Below are positions 43,331 through 53,126 of a stretch of DNA of 64,000 bases, piece by piece (positions within the stretch are counted from its first letter, which is position 1; each line of letters opens with the position of its first letter). The notes under the pieces were generated by a model. It ran no database searches. It was not told the origin of the DNA and was given only the letters and a program-made list of their open reading frames with translations. The position numbers were made by a program, and so were the translations under genes. The DNA comes from Acetobacter oryzoeni (GTDB taxonomy: Bacteria > Pseudomonadota > Alphaproteobacteria > Acetobacterales > Acetobacteraceae): NCBI RefSeq assembly GCF_004014775.2, contig NZ_CP042808.1, positions 248,001-312,000 on the forward strand. The letters are read 5' to 3'.

Positions 43331-45676
43331 ATGTTGTCACGCAATCTCGAACAGACTCTACATCGGGCGCTCATTCTGGCCGGTGAACGGCATCATGAAT
43401 ACGCCACGCTTGAGCATCTGCTTCTTGCCCTGGTTGATGATGCGGACGCCGTTACGGTGTTCCGGGCGTGCGGGGTGGATCTGGACCGCCTGCGCACGGA
43501 TCTGACAGGTTTTCTGGATAAGGATCTGGCTGGGCTGGCATCTGATCGGCCAACAGAACCAAAACCTACCGCCGCGTTCCAGCGCGTTATTCAGCGGGCG
43601 GCTATTCATGTGCAATCTACCGGGCGGGATGAGGTAACAGGTGCAAACGTGCTTGTGGCCCTGTTTGCCGAGCGGGAAAGCCATGCAGTGTATTTCCTGC
43701 AGCTGCAGGATATGACGCGTCTGGATGCTGTTAACTTTCTGTCTCACGGTATTGCCAAAGCGCCGGATCGTTCTACTCGCCGCCCGGTGGCGGGTACGGA
43801 ATCGAACGCAGAAAAGGGTGAAGAACCCGAGCGGACTGAAAGCAAGAGCCAGAAGGGCAATCAGGATGCGCTTTCTACCTATTGCGTTAATCTGAACGAT
43901 AAGGCGATTGCCGGTAAGGTAGATCCGCTTATCGGGCGTGATACGGAAATTGAGCGCACTATTCAGATTCTGTGCCGCCGCACCAAGAACAACCCGCTGT
44001 ATGTGGGGGACCCGGGAGTAGGTAAAACCGCCATTGCGGAAGGGCTTGCCCGCCGTATTGTGGAAGGTAACGTGCCAGAAGTGCTGCTGAAATCCACCAT
44101 CTATTCGCTGGATATGGGCGCATTGCTGGCAGGCACACGCTACCGCGGTGATTTTGAAGAACGCCTGAAAGCTGTGGTGACAGAGCTGGATCAGGACCCG
44201 CACGCCATCCTGTTTATTGATGAAATCCACACCGTTATTGGTGCCGGGGCAACATCAGGCGGCGCGATGGATGCCTCCAACCTGCTTAAACCCGCTTTGG
44301 CAGCAGGCACTCTGCGTTGCATTGGCTCTACAACGTATAAGGAATTCCGGCAGCACTTTGAAAAAGACCGCGCACTTGTGCGGCGCTTCCAGAAGATTGA
44401 TGTGCCAGAACCCACAATTGATGATGCGGTGAAGATTCTGCGCGGCCTGAAAGGCAGCTACGAAAAACATCACAAGGTGCGTTACACGGAAGAAGCTATC
44501 CGTGCGGCAGTGGAACTGTCTGCCAAGTATATTCATGATCGTAAGCTGCCCGATAAGGCAATTGACGTGATTGATGAGGTAGGCGCTTCCCGCATGCTTC
44601 AGCCTGAAGGCCGCCGCCGCAAGACGGTGAACCTGAAGGATGTGGAAGACATTATCGCGCGTATTGCCCGCATTCCGCCCAAAAGCATTTCTGCGGATGA
44701 CAAGGAAGTGCTGCGCTCTTTGGAACGCGATCTGAAAGGTATGGTGTTCGGGCAGGATCAGGCGATTGATGCCTTGTCTGCTGCCATCAAGCTGGCACGT
44801 GCTGGCCTGCGTGATGCAGAAAAGCCGATTGGCAACTACCTGTTCTCTGGCCCCACCGGGGTTGGTAAAACAGAAGTGGCCCGCCAGCTGGCAACAGCGC
44901 TGGGGATTGAGCTGGTTCGCTTCGATATGTCCGAATACATGGAGCGGCATTCCATCTCTCGTCTGTTGGGTGCGCCTCCGGGGTATGTCGGGTTCGATCA
45001 GGGCGGTTTGCTGACAGATGCCATTGATCAGCATCCACACGCAGTGCTGCTTCTGGATGAAATCGAAAAAGCACATCCAGATCTGTACAACGTGCTGTTG
45101 CAGGTGATGGATAACGGAAAGCTGACGGACCATAACGGCAAGACGGTCGATTTCCGCAACGTTATCCTGATCATGACCACCAATGCTGGTGCGTCGGATA
45201 TGAGCAAGGAAGCTGTGGGCTTTGGCCGTCAGGTGCGAGAAGGTGAGGATGAAGAGGCCATTAAACGCCTGTTCACACCAGAGTTCCGCAACCGTCTGGA
45301 TGCCATTATTCCGTTTGCACATCTCTCGCCTGAAATTGTGGGGCAGGTGGTTGAAAAGTTTGTGCTGCAGTTGGAAGCACAGCTTGCAGACCGCAACGTA
45401 ACCATTGAACTGTCTTCCGCAGCCAAGGAATGGCTGGCAGAGCGCGGGTATGACAGGTTGTATGGCGCACGGCCTCTGGGGCGCGTTATTCAGGAATCCA
45501 TCAAGAAGCCGCTGGCTGAAGAACTGCTGTTTGGCAAGTTGGCAAAGGGTGGAGCCGTGAAAATCGGCCTGAAGAACGGTGAACTGGCGTTTGATATTGT
45601 TGAAAGCAGCAATAGCTCTTCCAGCAATGGGGAAGACACTCACGGTAGTGAACATGAGGAAGAAGCAACGGGCTGA
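43331..45676 (+). CDS. clpA: ATP-dependent Clp protease ATP-binding subunit ClpA
   Basis: A 781-residue double AAA+ unfoldase. The N domain (~1-145) binds ClpS. AAA-1 has Walker A 'GDPGVGKTA' and Walker B 'LFIDEIHT', AAA-2 has 'GPTGVGKTE' and '[10 protein letters not shown]', and there is a ClpP loop between them. The C-terminal tail is acidic and Ser-rich ('[17 protein letters not shown]'). AAAGGAG lies upstream of the start. A terminator follows. ClpP is not encoded here. Confidence 0.97.
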   Translation: MLSRNLEQTLHRALILAGERHHEYATLEHLLLALVDDADAVTVFRACGVDLDRLRTDLTGFLDKDLAGLASDRPTEPKPTAAFQRVIQRAAIHVQSTGRDEVTGANVLVALFAERESHAVYFLQLQDMTRLDAVNFLSHGIAKAPDRSTRRPVAGTESNAEKGEEPERTESKSQKGNQDALSTYCVNLNDKAIAGKVDPLIGRDTEIERTIQILCRRTKNNPLYVGDPGVGKTAIAEGLARRIVEGNVPEVLLKSTIYSLDMGALLAGTRYRGDFEERLKAVVTELDQDPHAILFIDEIHTVIGAGATSGGAMDASNLLKPALAAGTLRCIGSTTYKEFRQHFEKDRALVRRFQKIDVPEPTIDDAVKILRGLKGSYEKHHKVRYTEEAIRAAVELSAKYIHDRKLPDKAIDVIDEVGASRMLQPEGRRRKTVNLKDVEDIIARIARIPPKSISADDKEVLRSLERDLKGMVFGQDQAIDALSAAIKLARAGLRDAEKPIGNYLFSGPTGVGKTEVARQLATALGIELVRFDMSEYMERHSISRLLGAPPGYVGFDQGGLLTDAIDQHPHAVLLLDEIEKAHPDLYNVLLQVMDNGKLTDHNGKTVDFRNVILIMTTNAGASDMSKEAVGFGRQVREGEDEEAIKRLFTPEFRNRLDAIIPFAHLSPEIVGQVVEKFVLQLEAQLADRNVTIELSSAAKEWLAERGYDRLYGARPLGRVIQESIKKPLAEELLFGKLAKGGAVKIGLKNGELAFDIVESSNSSSSNGEDTHGSEHEEEATG

Positions 45677-45705
45677 TGAATATCTGCCACGTGCGTAAAT
45701 AACAG

Positions 45706-45742
45706 CAGGGCCGCCAGAAAATATCTGGCGGCCCTGTTTGTA
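45706..45742 (+). terminator. Terminator after clpA
   Basis: A 13-bp perfect stem (45706-45718 with 45724-45736) with a 5-base loop, then TTTG. It also faces the end of the DUF3465 gene on the minus strand. Confidence 0.85.
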
Positions 45743-45767
45743 TGTGCTGTGTGGAACTGAAAAAAGA

Positions 45768-46271
45768 TCAGTCGTACTTGGTGCCATTAACCGTAACAGA
45801 ACCCGGAATTGGCCAGGATTTGCCAGTGCCGCGGTGTGTCCAGTCAATGCCCTGCTTGCGGTAGGAATCGTAGTAATAACGGCCCACCACTTCCACCTGG
45901 TCTCCCTTATTCACCCACGGCCATGATGGCGTGTGCATTTCATCTAGATTGGTCACAATGCGGATGGAAATGTTGGGGGCAACGGTTACGTAAAAATACC
46001 CATGCCACCCACTGCGGGTATGGCGCGCCTTGGGGCTGACTGCGCGCACGGTACCGCAGATATGAACAGGTGTATCCCCTTTGGCGCCGCCGTTTTCATA
46101 ATCCTGCTGTTTGTTCAGGAAATCCTGATTATTGCAGGTTGCGGGCATGGAGGATGCAGCAGGGGCTTCCTGCTTCCATCCCCATCGGGCTTGTGCGGGG
46201 GAGGAGAGGAAAGAGGCTGTCAAACCCGTAAGGCCTGCCAGCATAAGTGCGGGAAAACGTGAAGACATCAT
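45768..46271 (-). CDS. DUF3465 family exported protein
   Basis: A 167-residue protein with a signal peptide (~1-28, ending AQAR). The mature part matches the DUF3465 OB-like fold: 'HICGTVRAVSPKARHTRSGW', 'VNKGDQVEVVGRYYYDS', 'IDWTHRGTGKSWP' and 'GSVTVNGTKYD'. Two cysteines (about 46 and 72) could form a disulfide. The family's role is unknown; some members may bind nucleic acid or sugar. It lies six bases after the PPK2 gene. Confidence 0.8.
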   Translation of the reverse strand: MMSSRFPALMLAGLTGLTASFLSSPAQARWGWKQEAPAASSMPATCNNQDFLNKQQDYENGGAKGDTPVHICGTVRAVSPKARHTRSGWHGYFYVTVAPNISIRIVTNLDEMHTPSWPWVNKGDQVEVVGRYYYDSYRKQGIDWTHRGTGKSWPIPGSVTVNGTKYD

Positions 46272-46277
46272 TCAGGT

Positions 46278-47195
46278 TCAGTTTTGTGGTGTGGGAATCT
46301 GGCCTTTTTCAGCCAGAAGATGGGCGCGGTATTCATCCAGAAAGTGTTCAACCTCTGGCGCGGGCTTGGGTGTAACCTGATGCAGGTTTCTAAGGGCACG
46401 AATAATGGTGCCAATCACCACAAGGCGCGCATACCATTTGTGGTTGGAAGGTACGATAATCCACGGTGCATAAGGGCGTGCTGTTTCAGCAATGGCATCC
46501 TGATAAGCCGTGGCATATTCCTTCCAGAATTCACGCTCCTTCAAATCGGAAGGTGAGAATTTCCAGCGCTTTTCCGGAATATCCAGCCGGGCCAACAGGC
46601 GTTTCCGCTGTTCTTCGGGCGAGATATTCAGGAAAAACTTGAGCACCACAGTACCTTGGCGGCTGAAATAGTGTTCCAGGTGGCGGATATCGCTAAAGCG
46701 GCCTTTCCAGAATTCAGGAGTGTTCACCTCTCCCGTCAGATGGGCGTTCTGGAGCAATTCCGGATGCACACGGGTTACAAGCACATCTTCATACTGGCTG
46801 CGGTTAAAAATGACGATCCGCCCTGCCTGCGGTGCCGCAGTATGGATCCGCCATAAAAAACCGTGTTGCAGTTCAGTCGGGCCGGGTTGTTTGAAGGATG
46901 TTACGGACACACCCTGAGGGTTCACGCCAGACATCACATGCTTGATGGTGCCATCTTTGCCCGCAGCATCCATGCCTTGCAAAATGATGAGCAAAGAGTG
47001 GGTTTGGTTTGCGTAAAGAAGTTCCTGCAATATTTGCAAAAGGCTTTTGACTTTGCGCAGCAGAAGTTTTCCATCTGCTTTTGTCAGGCCCAGATTGCCG
47101 TCATCATTCGGATTATGCGCGCTCAGTTTAAACTTGCTGCCATCCGTAACATGATAGCTGTCTAGCGCATCCAGAAAGCGCGAAAGAGTATTCAT
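46278..47195 (-). CDS. ppk2: Polyphosphate kinase 2 family protein
   Basis: A 305-residue kinase that transfers phosphate between polyphosphate and nucleotides. Walker A is 'LQGMDAAGKDGT', the lid contains 'FNRSQYEDVLVTRVHP', and 'RFSDIRHLEHYF' and 'WKFSPSDLKEREFWKEY' are family segments. The single kinase domain of about 300 residues fits class I or III PPK2; whether GDP, ADP or AMP is the acceptor cannot be judged. It is upstream of the DUF3465 gene. Confidence 0.92.
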   Translation of the reverse strand: MNTLSRFLDALDSYHVTDGSKFKLSAHNPNDDGNLGLTKADGKLLLRKVKSLLQILQELLYANQTHSLLIILQGMDAAGKDGTIKHVMSGVNPQGVSVTSFKQPGPTELQHGFLWRIHTAAPQAGRIVIFNRSQYEDVLVTRVHPELLQNAHLTGEVNTPEFWKGRFSDIRHLEHYFSRQGTVVLKFFLNISPEEQRKRLLARLDIPEKRWKFSPSDLKEREFWKEYATAYQDAIAETARPYAPWIIVPSNHKWYARLVVIGTIIRALRNLHQVTPKPAPEVEHFLDEYRAHLLAEKGQIPTPQN

Positions 47196-47308
47196 GCTAT
47201 AATTGCCTTACAAAATATTTGCCCTTCACGGAGTGTGGCGGGGCATATGTCAGTCATAAAGGCAGGGGCAATCTTGTCAAAAAAAGAGGCGCTTCTCATA
47301 TTCTAAGT

Positions 47309-47917
47309 ATGATATCCGTACATTCTTCTATTTCTGCACCTTCCAAACCAGAAGAGACACACTCTCTTGCAGGTATGCTGCTGGTGGCTTCTCCCATGTT
47401 GGCGCAAACCCCTTTTGCTCAGAGTGTGATTTATATCTGCGCACATGCGCCAGATACCGGCACCATGGGGCTGGTGGTGAACAAACGTCTGGCTGTGGCC
47501 AGCTTTGATGAATTGTTAGCCCAACTTGATATCCAGCCCATGCCTCCTGTCAGGCGCATTGGTTTGTGTGCTGGTGGCCCAGTAGATGCCGGGCGGGGCC
47601 TTGTGTTGCATTCTGCTGAATGGGAAGGGGAAAATAGCCTGAGTGTCAGCCCCAATGTTGCCCTGACAGGCAGCGTGGATGTGCTGAAGGAAATTGCTGC
47701 AGGCAAAGGCCCGCAAGAAGCCCTGTTGGCTATGGGCCATGCCAGTTGGACAGCCGGGCAGCTTGAAGAGGAAATTCTGCAGCACGATGCCTGGTTGGTG
47801 GCACCCGCCACGCGGGATATTGTGTTTGGAAGTGACCATGCAGCCAAGTGGCGGCGTGCCTTGGCTTCTATCAATATTGACCCATTGCGCTTGAGCGGAC
47901 AGGTGGGGCACGCCTGA
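47309..47917 (+). CDS. YqgE/AlgH family protein
   Basis: A 202-residue protein of the UPF0301 (YqgE/AlgH) family. The markers are 'LLVASPMLAQTPFAQSVIYI', 'GTMGLVVNKRL', 'GGPVDAGRGLVLH', 'ALTGSVDVLKEIAAG' and 'GHASWTAGQLEEEI'. AlgH was named for alginate regulation in Pseudomonas, but its molecular role is unclear. The ATG at 47309 is chosen; 30 in-frame residues upstream look untranslated. It converges on rapZ. Confidence 0.9.
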   Translation: MISVHSSISAPSKPEETHSLAGMLLVASPMLAQTPFAQSVIYICAHAPDTGTMGLVVNKRLAVASFDELLAQLDIQPMPPVRRIGLCAGGPVDAGRGLVLHSAEWEGENSLSVSPNVALTGSVDVLKEIAAGKGPQEALLAMGHASWTAGQLEEEILQHDAWLVAPATRDIVFGSDHAAKWRRALASINIDPLRLSGQVGHA

Positions 47918-47942
47918 TGGCAGTCTATGCTCCTGCTTAAAA

Positions 47943-48923
47943 TTAGAGCGTGCGGGAGGAATCAGACAGGGCAGGCTCCACAGGTTTTCTGGCCCACCGC
48001 CAAGAGGTAATGCCCTGCCGGGCCAGTTCACGGTGCATAACCATGATGGGCCATTTTCCCGCGCCCTCGTAATGTCCCATTCCATCAGGCGCCGAAAGTC
48101 TTTTGGCCAAGGCTTCTACAATGGTTACGGAGCGATGCCGCCCGCCGGAACAGCCAATGGCAATGGTGGCATACTTCTTGCCTTCCCGCACAAAGCGCGG
48201 AAGCACCAGTTGCAGCATGGCATGAATCTGGTTCAGGAACGGCAGGTAATCGCGGTCTTCCGCTACATATTCCGCAACATCAGAATCCAGCCCGGTTTTG
48301 GGGGCCAGTTCGGGCACATAATGTGGGTTGCGCAAAAAGCGGGCATCAAAAACAATATCAGCTTCACGCGGCAAGCCTGCAGGGTAGGCAAAAGACATGA
48401 GCGCTACGGTCAGGCCTTCCTGCGCGCCACCAGTCCAAGGGCTGAAACGGCTTTCTACAAACTGGCGTAGCTCCGGCGGGGGCATGTCTGTTGTATCAAT
48501 CACCAGATCAGCCGCAGCCCGTAGCGGCGCTGTCAGGGCTATTTCTTCTTCAATGCCTTCTTTGATACTGCCGTGCGGGGCCAGCGGGTGGCGGCGGCGT
48601 GTTGCCGTATAGCGGCGTAGCAGCACGCTTTCATCTGCTGTGGCATAAATTAGCTCAACACGCAGGTGCGGGTTCATGCGCAGGCGGGCCATGGCTTCCA
48701 GCACGGCGGAAGCATCAAACCCACGGGTGCGGGAATCTACCCCAATGGCAACTGGGCGTTCTGCACGGGCTACAATATCATCCAACATCCCAAGTGGGGG
48801 GTTGTCGATAACTTCGTGTTCCAGATCTTCCAGAATCCGCAGGATGGAGGATTTGCCCGCCCCAGATAGGCCGGACACCAGCAGAATGCGGCGTGGTGCA
48901 GGCGTATCATCTGCCGTAACCAT
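47943..48923 (-). CDS. rapZ: RNase adapter protein RapZ
   Basis: A 326-residue nucleotide-binding protein. Walker A is 'GLSGAGKSS' and the C-terminal domain contains 'TIAIGCSGGRHRSVTIVEAL', the RapZ signature. In E. coli RapZ guides RNase E to the GlmZ small RNA to control cell-wall amino-sugar synthesis. In alphaproteobacteria it usually sits beside hprK and PTS genes, which are missing here. The start at 48923 has GAGAGG upstream; 35 extra residues could precede it in frame but are unlikely. Confidence 0.92.
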   Translation of the reverse strand: MVTADDTPAPRRILLVSGLSGAGKSSILRILEDLEHEVIDNPPLGMLDDIVARAERPVAIGVDSRTRGFDASAVLEAMARLRMNPHLRVELIYATADESVLLRRYTATRRRHPLAPHGSIKEGIEEEIALTAPLRAAADLVIDTTDMPPPELRQFVESRFSPWTGGAQEGLTVALMSFAYPAGLPREADIVFDARFLRNPHYVPELAPKTGLDSDVAEYVAEDRDYLPFLNQIHAMLQLVLPRFVREGKKYATIAIGCSGGRHRSVTIVEALAKRLSAPDGMGHYEGAGKWPIMVMHRELARQGITSWRWARKPVEPALSDSSRTL

Positions 48924-49187
48924 GAACGGCTTTTCCTCTCCATCTTGAGGCTGGCAGGTGCTGGTTGATGATGCAAAAAGATGCCAGAACCCGCAATCAG
49001 CCAGTAAACCAGTTAAGCGCTTTGCCAAGCCACTTTACTGCAGTTTGGCCCGTTGTGAGAAGGCATTATACTCAAGGCAGGCATCACTTCGTAACACATC
49101 GTTGCGTTTTGTGACGTAAAACAAGGCGTTTGTTACGAAAGAGAAAATTGCGGTTCGTTCGTTCTTGCCTTACGTCCTGACATTGTG

Positions 49188-49586
49188 ATGACGCAAAAAC
49201 AACAGGCAGATCGGGCTTTGGTGAAACAGCATACACCACATCTTAAACATATAACGGGTGGATTTGTTCTTTCAGGCATAACGGCTCCGCATATCAAAGG
49301 GCTGGATATGGCTGAGCAGTGCCGGGCAGCATTGGAGCAGGGGGTAGAGCTTCTGGCCAAACAGGGGCATGCTTTGCATGATGTCACCCATATTCTCTGC
49401 ACCGTTGCCGATGCTGAAAATTTTCCGTCTTGTTTTCCTGTTTTCAGGCAGTTTTTTCCTTCCATTTCCCCAACCATGACACTGATGTGGTTGAAGGATG
49501 CACCTTCTTCCCAGCCCAAAATCATTTTTGAGCTGGTTGTGCAGGAAGAAATTCTTGAGGCGCAGGAAGAAGATTACGCCTTCTGA
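49188..49586 (+). CDS. RidA-like (YjgF family) protein
   Basis: A 132-residue protein related to RidA/YjgF enamine deaminases: 'DMAEQCRAALEQGVELLAKQ', 'LHDVTHILCTVADAENF' and 'FFPSISPTMTLMWL' follow the family order. The usual catalytic arginine near the C terminus (in R-V-x-V-E) is not seen; the corresponding segment is 'KDAPSSQPKIIFELVV'. It may be a divergent, non-canonical member. It lies on the opposite strand between chvG and rapZ, where hprK is expected. The start is the ATG at 49188 or the GTG at 49185. Confidence 0.7.
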   Translation: MTQKQQADRALVKQHTPHLKHITGGFVLSGITAPHIKGLDMAEQCRAALEQGVELLAKQGHALHDVTHILCTVADAENFPSCFPVFRQFFPSISPTMTLMWLKDAPSSQPKIIFELVVQEEILEAQEEDYAF

Positions 49587-49605
49587 TATGCCCAGTTTTA
49601 CCAGC

Positions 49606-51408
49606 CTAGCGGGTGACACTCACCCGTGGCAGCTGGATGGTGAAACAGGCCCCAATAACCTGCCCATTCTGGTTGTGCAGATTATCAACAGAAATTGTGC
49701 CATGCAGGGCTTCTATAATCTGCCGACTGATGGAAAGCCCCAAGCCTGAGTGTTGGCCGAAGTTTTCATTCTTCGGGCGCTCGGAATAAAAACGGTCAAA
49801 AATCGAATCCAGCTTGGCCTGAGGAATGCCCGGGCCTTCATCCGCAACAGAAATGGTTACCATCTTACCCGTTGGCATAGCTGAAAGCGTGATGTGGCCG
49901 TTGGGCGGAGAAAAGGAAATGGCATTGCCAATCAGGTTGCGTAAAACCTGCACAAGCCGGTCTTCTACCGCCAGAACTTCCAGTGGGCTTTCTGGGGTAT
50001 CACCCTGCACATTTGTTTGCACAATGGGTTGTCCATCTTGCCGCGTGGCCTGCTGAATTTCTGCTAAAACAGAAAGCAACGGCGCAATGGCAACAGGCTC
50101 AGCCTTTGCGCGAGACATTTCGGCATCCAGACGGCTGGCATCTGAGATATCAGTTATCAGCCTATCCAACCTGCGCACATCATCATTGATAATGGTCAGC
50201 AGGCGGCGCTGCTGGTTCAGGTCTTCAATACGCAGCAGTGTTTCAATGGCTGAGCGGATCGAGGATAGCGGATTTTTAATTTCGTGGCTGACATCGGCGG
50301 CAAAGCGCTCAATGGCATCCATTCGCTTCCAGAGCGCTTGCGCACTGGCTTGTAGGGCACGCGCCACATCGCCAATTTCATCACGTCTGGCCAGCAGTCG
50401 TGCGGGTACGGTGCCAGTGCGCCCTGTTGCATCACGCATAACCTGTGCTGATGCTGCCAGCCGCAATAATGGCCGGGCAATGGTGAGTGAGAGGTACCAC
50501 GAGAGCAGTACCGTCAGCACAAGTGCCATCAGAAAAACGGACAGAATGGAAGAGCGAATGGCAAACAGGGAGCGATCAACCTGTGAGGCCACGCGGGTAA
50601 GCTGAATAATGCCAATGGTGCTGCCATCGTGCATAACGGGTTCAGCCACCGTAATAATCAGGCGCCCCCGAGCAGTACGCCGGATATAGGGCGGCGCTTC
50701 CTGCGGTGGAGGTGGCGGGGCGCCTTGTGTGCCGATGGCAGTGCCAGACGGCCGGGCAGGAATATCTTCCTCATCCGTGTTCAGCGTAACAATGCCCGAA
50801 TTATGGCTCCCCCATAGCCATGTGAGAAACCGTTCATAAATGCCGGGCTGCGTGGCTGGCGGAAAAGGGATGGTTTTTACACGTTGCTCGTTGCGCGGTG
50901 TGGCTGGAGCGGGTTCTGCCGTTTCGGGCCAGTCTGCCAGGTTGTCGGCCACCAAGCGGCCATCCGGCCCAAACAGGCGGGCATGGGCATTGGGGCTTGG
51001 TTCTGTAAGCCGCAGCAGCAGTGGGCGGGCTAGAGATTCTTCTAGCACATAGCCCCGATCCTGCGGGTTAGTGGCGTGGGGGTGCGTTGCGCGTACGGCA
51101 CTTTGCCCCAACGCGCCTGCATAAATCCGGGCCTGTTCACGCAGGGCTGTGACTTCTGTTGCCAGAAGACCGTTCCGAAACTGGTTCAGAAACAGAATGG
51201 TTACGCCCAGCAGAGCGATAGGCAAGATATTCACCAGCAAGACCCGCCGCATCAGCGGAGAAATCAGCCGTGTGCGAGAGGCCTGATAAGCCGCTGTGGC
51301 TTCTATACTGCCTTTGCGGGGCTTGTTGCCCGGCATAGACAGATAATGCAGGCCACCAATGCGGCCTGCCAGCGCCTTAAAAAAAGAAGGGGCGGGCTGG
51401 CTGGTCAT
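49606..51408 (-). CDS. chvG: Sensor histidine kinase ChvG family
   Basis: A 600-residue membrane histidine kinase. Two transmembrane segments (~55-75 and ~285-310) bracket a periplasmic sensor with a Pro-rich stretch. HAMP comes next, then the H-box 'FAADVSHEIKNPLSS', the N-box 'LRNLIGNAISF', and the G-boxes 'DEGPGIP' and 'SGLGLSI'. ChvG/ExoS responds to acid or envelope stress in alphaproteobacteria. It lies downstream of its partner chvI with 9 bp between them. Confidence 0.92.
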   Translation of the reverse strand: MTSQPAPSFFKALAGRIGGLHYLSMPGNKPRKGSIEATAAYQASRTRLISPLMRRVLLVNILPIALLGVTILFLNQFRNGLLATEVTALREQARIYAGALGQSAVRATHPHATNPQDRGYVLEESLARPLLLRLTEPSPNAHARLFGPDGRLVADNLADWPETAEPAPATPRNEQRVKTIPFPPATQPGIYERFLTWLWGSHNSGIVTLNTDEEDIPARPSGTAIGTQGAPPPPPQEAPPYIRRTARGRLIITVAEPVMHDGSTIGIIQLTRVASQVDRSLFAIRSSILSVFLMALVLTVLLSWYLSLTIARPLLRLAASAQVMRDATGRTGTVPARLLARRDEIGDVARALQASAQALWKRMDAIERFAADVSHEIKNPLSSIRSAIETLLRIEDLNQQRRLLTIINDDVRRLDRLITDISDASRLDAEMSRAKAEPVAIAPLLSVLAEIQQATRQDGQPIVQTNVQGDTPESPLEVLAVEDRLVQVLRNLIGNAISFSPPNGHITLSAMPTGKMVTISVADEGPGIPQAKLDSIFDRFYSERPKNENFGQHSGLGLSISRQIIEALHGTISVDNLHNQNGQVIGACFTIQLPRVSVTR

Positions 51409-51417
51409 GAACCGCGA

Positions 51418-52131
51418 TCAGTCTTCCCGATATCGGTAACCGATACCGTATAGGGTTTCGATCTGGTTGAATTCGTCATCCACCTGGCGGAACTTTTTGC
51501 GCACACGCTTGATATGGCTGTCGATGGTGCGGTCATCCACATACACGGTGTCGCCATACGCAGCATCAATCAGCTGATCGCGGGATTTCACCAGTCCGGG
51601 CCGCTGGGCCAGTGTTTTTACCAGCAGAAACTCCGTTACGGTCAGGGGCACATCTTCCCCTTTCCATGTGCATTTGTGGCGTAGTTCATCCAGGGAAAGG
51701 TTGCCACGCACCAATGCACCACCCGTAGGTTCCCCATTGGCTTCTGCTCGGCTTACTTCATTCCGGCGCAGCAGGGCGCGGATGCGTTCCAGCAAAAGGC
51801 GTTGGGAGAACGGCTTGGTGATGTAATCATCCGCCCCAAGGCGCAGGCCCATAAGCTGGTCCACTTCCTCGTTTTTGGAGGATAGGAAAATGACAGGCAG
51901 GTTGGAGCGGGTGCGCAACCGTTGCAGAAGTTCCATGCCATCCATGCGGGGCATCTTGATGTCCAGAACAGCCAGATCAACCGGATAGGCCGTTAAGCCC
52001 TGCAGCGCCGATTCGCCGTCTGTATATGTGCGAACATTGAAGCCTTCTGCCTCCAGCGTCATCTGCACCGATGTCAGGATATTGCGGTCATCATCCACTA
52101 GCGCAATTGTCTGCTTGGTGCGCTCTGTCAT
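51418..52131 (-). CDS. chvI: Response regulator ChvI family
   Basis: A 237-residue OmpR/PhoB-type regulator. The receiver domain has '[11 protein letters not shown]' and the phospho-acceptor in '[14 protein letters not shown]'; the lysine lies in 'DDYITKPFS'. The winged-helix output domain ends with '[13 protein letters not shown]' and '[10 protein letters not shown]'. The start at 52131 gives the normal receiver N terminus. It is the first gene of the chvI-chvG pair. Confidence 0.94.
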   Translation of the reverse strand: MTERTKQTIALVDDDRNILTSVQMTLEAEGFNVRTYTDGESALQGLTAYPVDLAVLDIKMPRMDGMELLQRLRTRSNLPVIFLSSKNEEVDQLMGLRLGADDYITKPFSQRLLLERIRALLRRNEVSRAEANGEPTGGALVRGNLSLDELRHKCTWKGEDVPLTVTEFLLVKTLAQRPGLVKSRDQLIDAAYGDTVYVDDRTIDSHIKRVRKKFRQVDDEFNQIETLYGIGYRYRED

Positions 52132-52324
52132 TGTCTGCGTTGTCCTTCCCTGCTGCCATGCGAGCAAGCCCTATAGACTAGGACGTGCCATCCTATCCTG
52201 CCAAGTGCCCCTGTCCAGAATCGGCCAGCTTTTTTCTGTATTGTGTAGATGGGGCATAAAATCATGCACATGGCAGGGGTGGCGGGTCTTGTCGGCGGCG
52301 TTTGTGTTGCTTACTTCAAAAGGC

Positions 52325-52921
52325 ATGACCCAAGATACAGATCCCACACAGGTCGAAACGCCGGCAGCACAGCCGGCCCCGGCCGAGCAGACGGCTCCGG
52401 AACACGAAGCCGCTGCTGAAGCTGCGCAGAACGGTCAGCCAAGCGGCCCGGAAGCGCGTATTCAGGAACTTGAGCAGGCCGCTGCTGACTTTAAGGAAAA
52501 GTGGCTGCGCTCAGAGGCTGAAAACCAGAACCTGCGCGCCCGCGCCAAGCGTGATCTGGATGATGCCCGCCAGTACGCCGTGCAGAAATTTGCGCGTGAC
52601 GTTGTAGAGGCCGCAGAAAACCTGCGCCGTGCGCTGGCCAGCCTGCCACCTGCGCAGGAAGGTGAAGATTCTGTGCTGACCAAAATGCGTGAAGGCATTG
52701 AAAGCACGGAACGTTCCTTCATTTCCATTCTGGAACGCCATGGCATCAAGTGTGATGACCCGTCAGGCAAGCCATTTGATGCCAACCTGCATCAGGCAAT
52801 GGCGGAGCAGCCCAGTGCTGAGCACGAACCCGGTACGGTCATGCAGGCATGGACGCCAACATGGACGCTGCACGGGCGCCTGCTTAAGCCAGCCATGGTG
52901 GTGGTTGCCAAGGCTTCCTGA
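52325..52921 (+). CDS. grpE: Nucleotide exchange factor GrpE
   Basis: A 198-residue DnaK cofactor. The Ala/Gln/Glu-rich N terminus (~1-45) is disordered; a long coiled coil follows ('QELEQAAADFKEKWLRSEAE'); the C-terminal beta-domain has 'CDDPSGKPFDANLHQAM' and 'GTVMQ...WTLHGRLLKPAMV'. The start at 52325 is inferred from the family N terminus. dnaK lies 205 bp downstream. No hrcA gene precedes it here. Confidence 0.95.
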   Translation: MTQDTDPTQVETPAAQPAPAEQTAPEHEAAAEAAQNGQPSGPEARIQELEQAAADFKEKWLRSEAENQNLRARAKRDLDDARQYAVQKFARDVVEAAENLRRALASLPPAQEGEDSVLTKMREGIESTERSFISILERHGIKCDDPSGKPFDANLHQAMAEQPSAEHEPGTVMQAWTPTWTLHGRLLKPAMVVVAKAS

Positions 52922-52980
52922 TCAGGAGGTTACGGCATGGCGGCAGGTAAAAAATCCTGCCCGCCAAGGTGTTTTCCCTT

Positions 52981-53007
52981 CTTGAAAAAGAGAAAACGCC
53001 ACCATAC
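52981..53007 (+). promoter_or_regulatory. Candidate heat-shock sigma (RpoH) promoter of dnaK
   Basis: CTTGAAA at 52981-52987, a 12-bp spacer and CACCATAC at 53000-53007 resemble the sigma-32 consensus (CTTGAAA ... CCCCATNT). Transcription would start about 110 bp before the dnaK ATG. No CIRCE element is present. Confidence 0.6.
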
Positions 53008-53126
53008 ATCAGGTTTATCATTCAGGCCTGCTTTTACCTTATTACGGGCAGAGCGGGCGGGTAAATGAAAGCAAGGGCCTTTTCTGGTGCTTCGGGCCAG
53101 ATAGGGTCGCTGAAAGGGAATATATA

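Noticed and set aside
44255..45847. 530-residue reverse frame opposite clpA
   Set aside because: Same reason: antisense to a highly biased gene.
52922..53126. CIRCE element before dnaK
   Set aside because: No TTAGCACTC-type inverted repeat is present.
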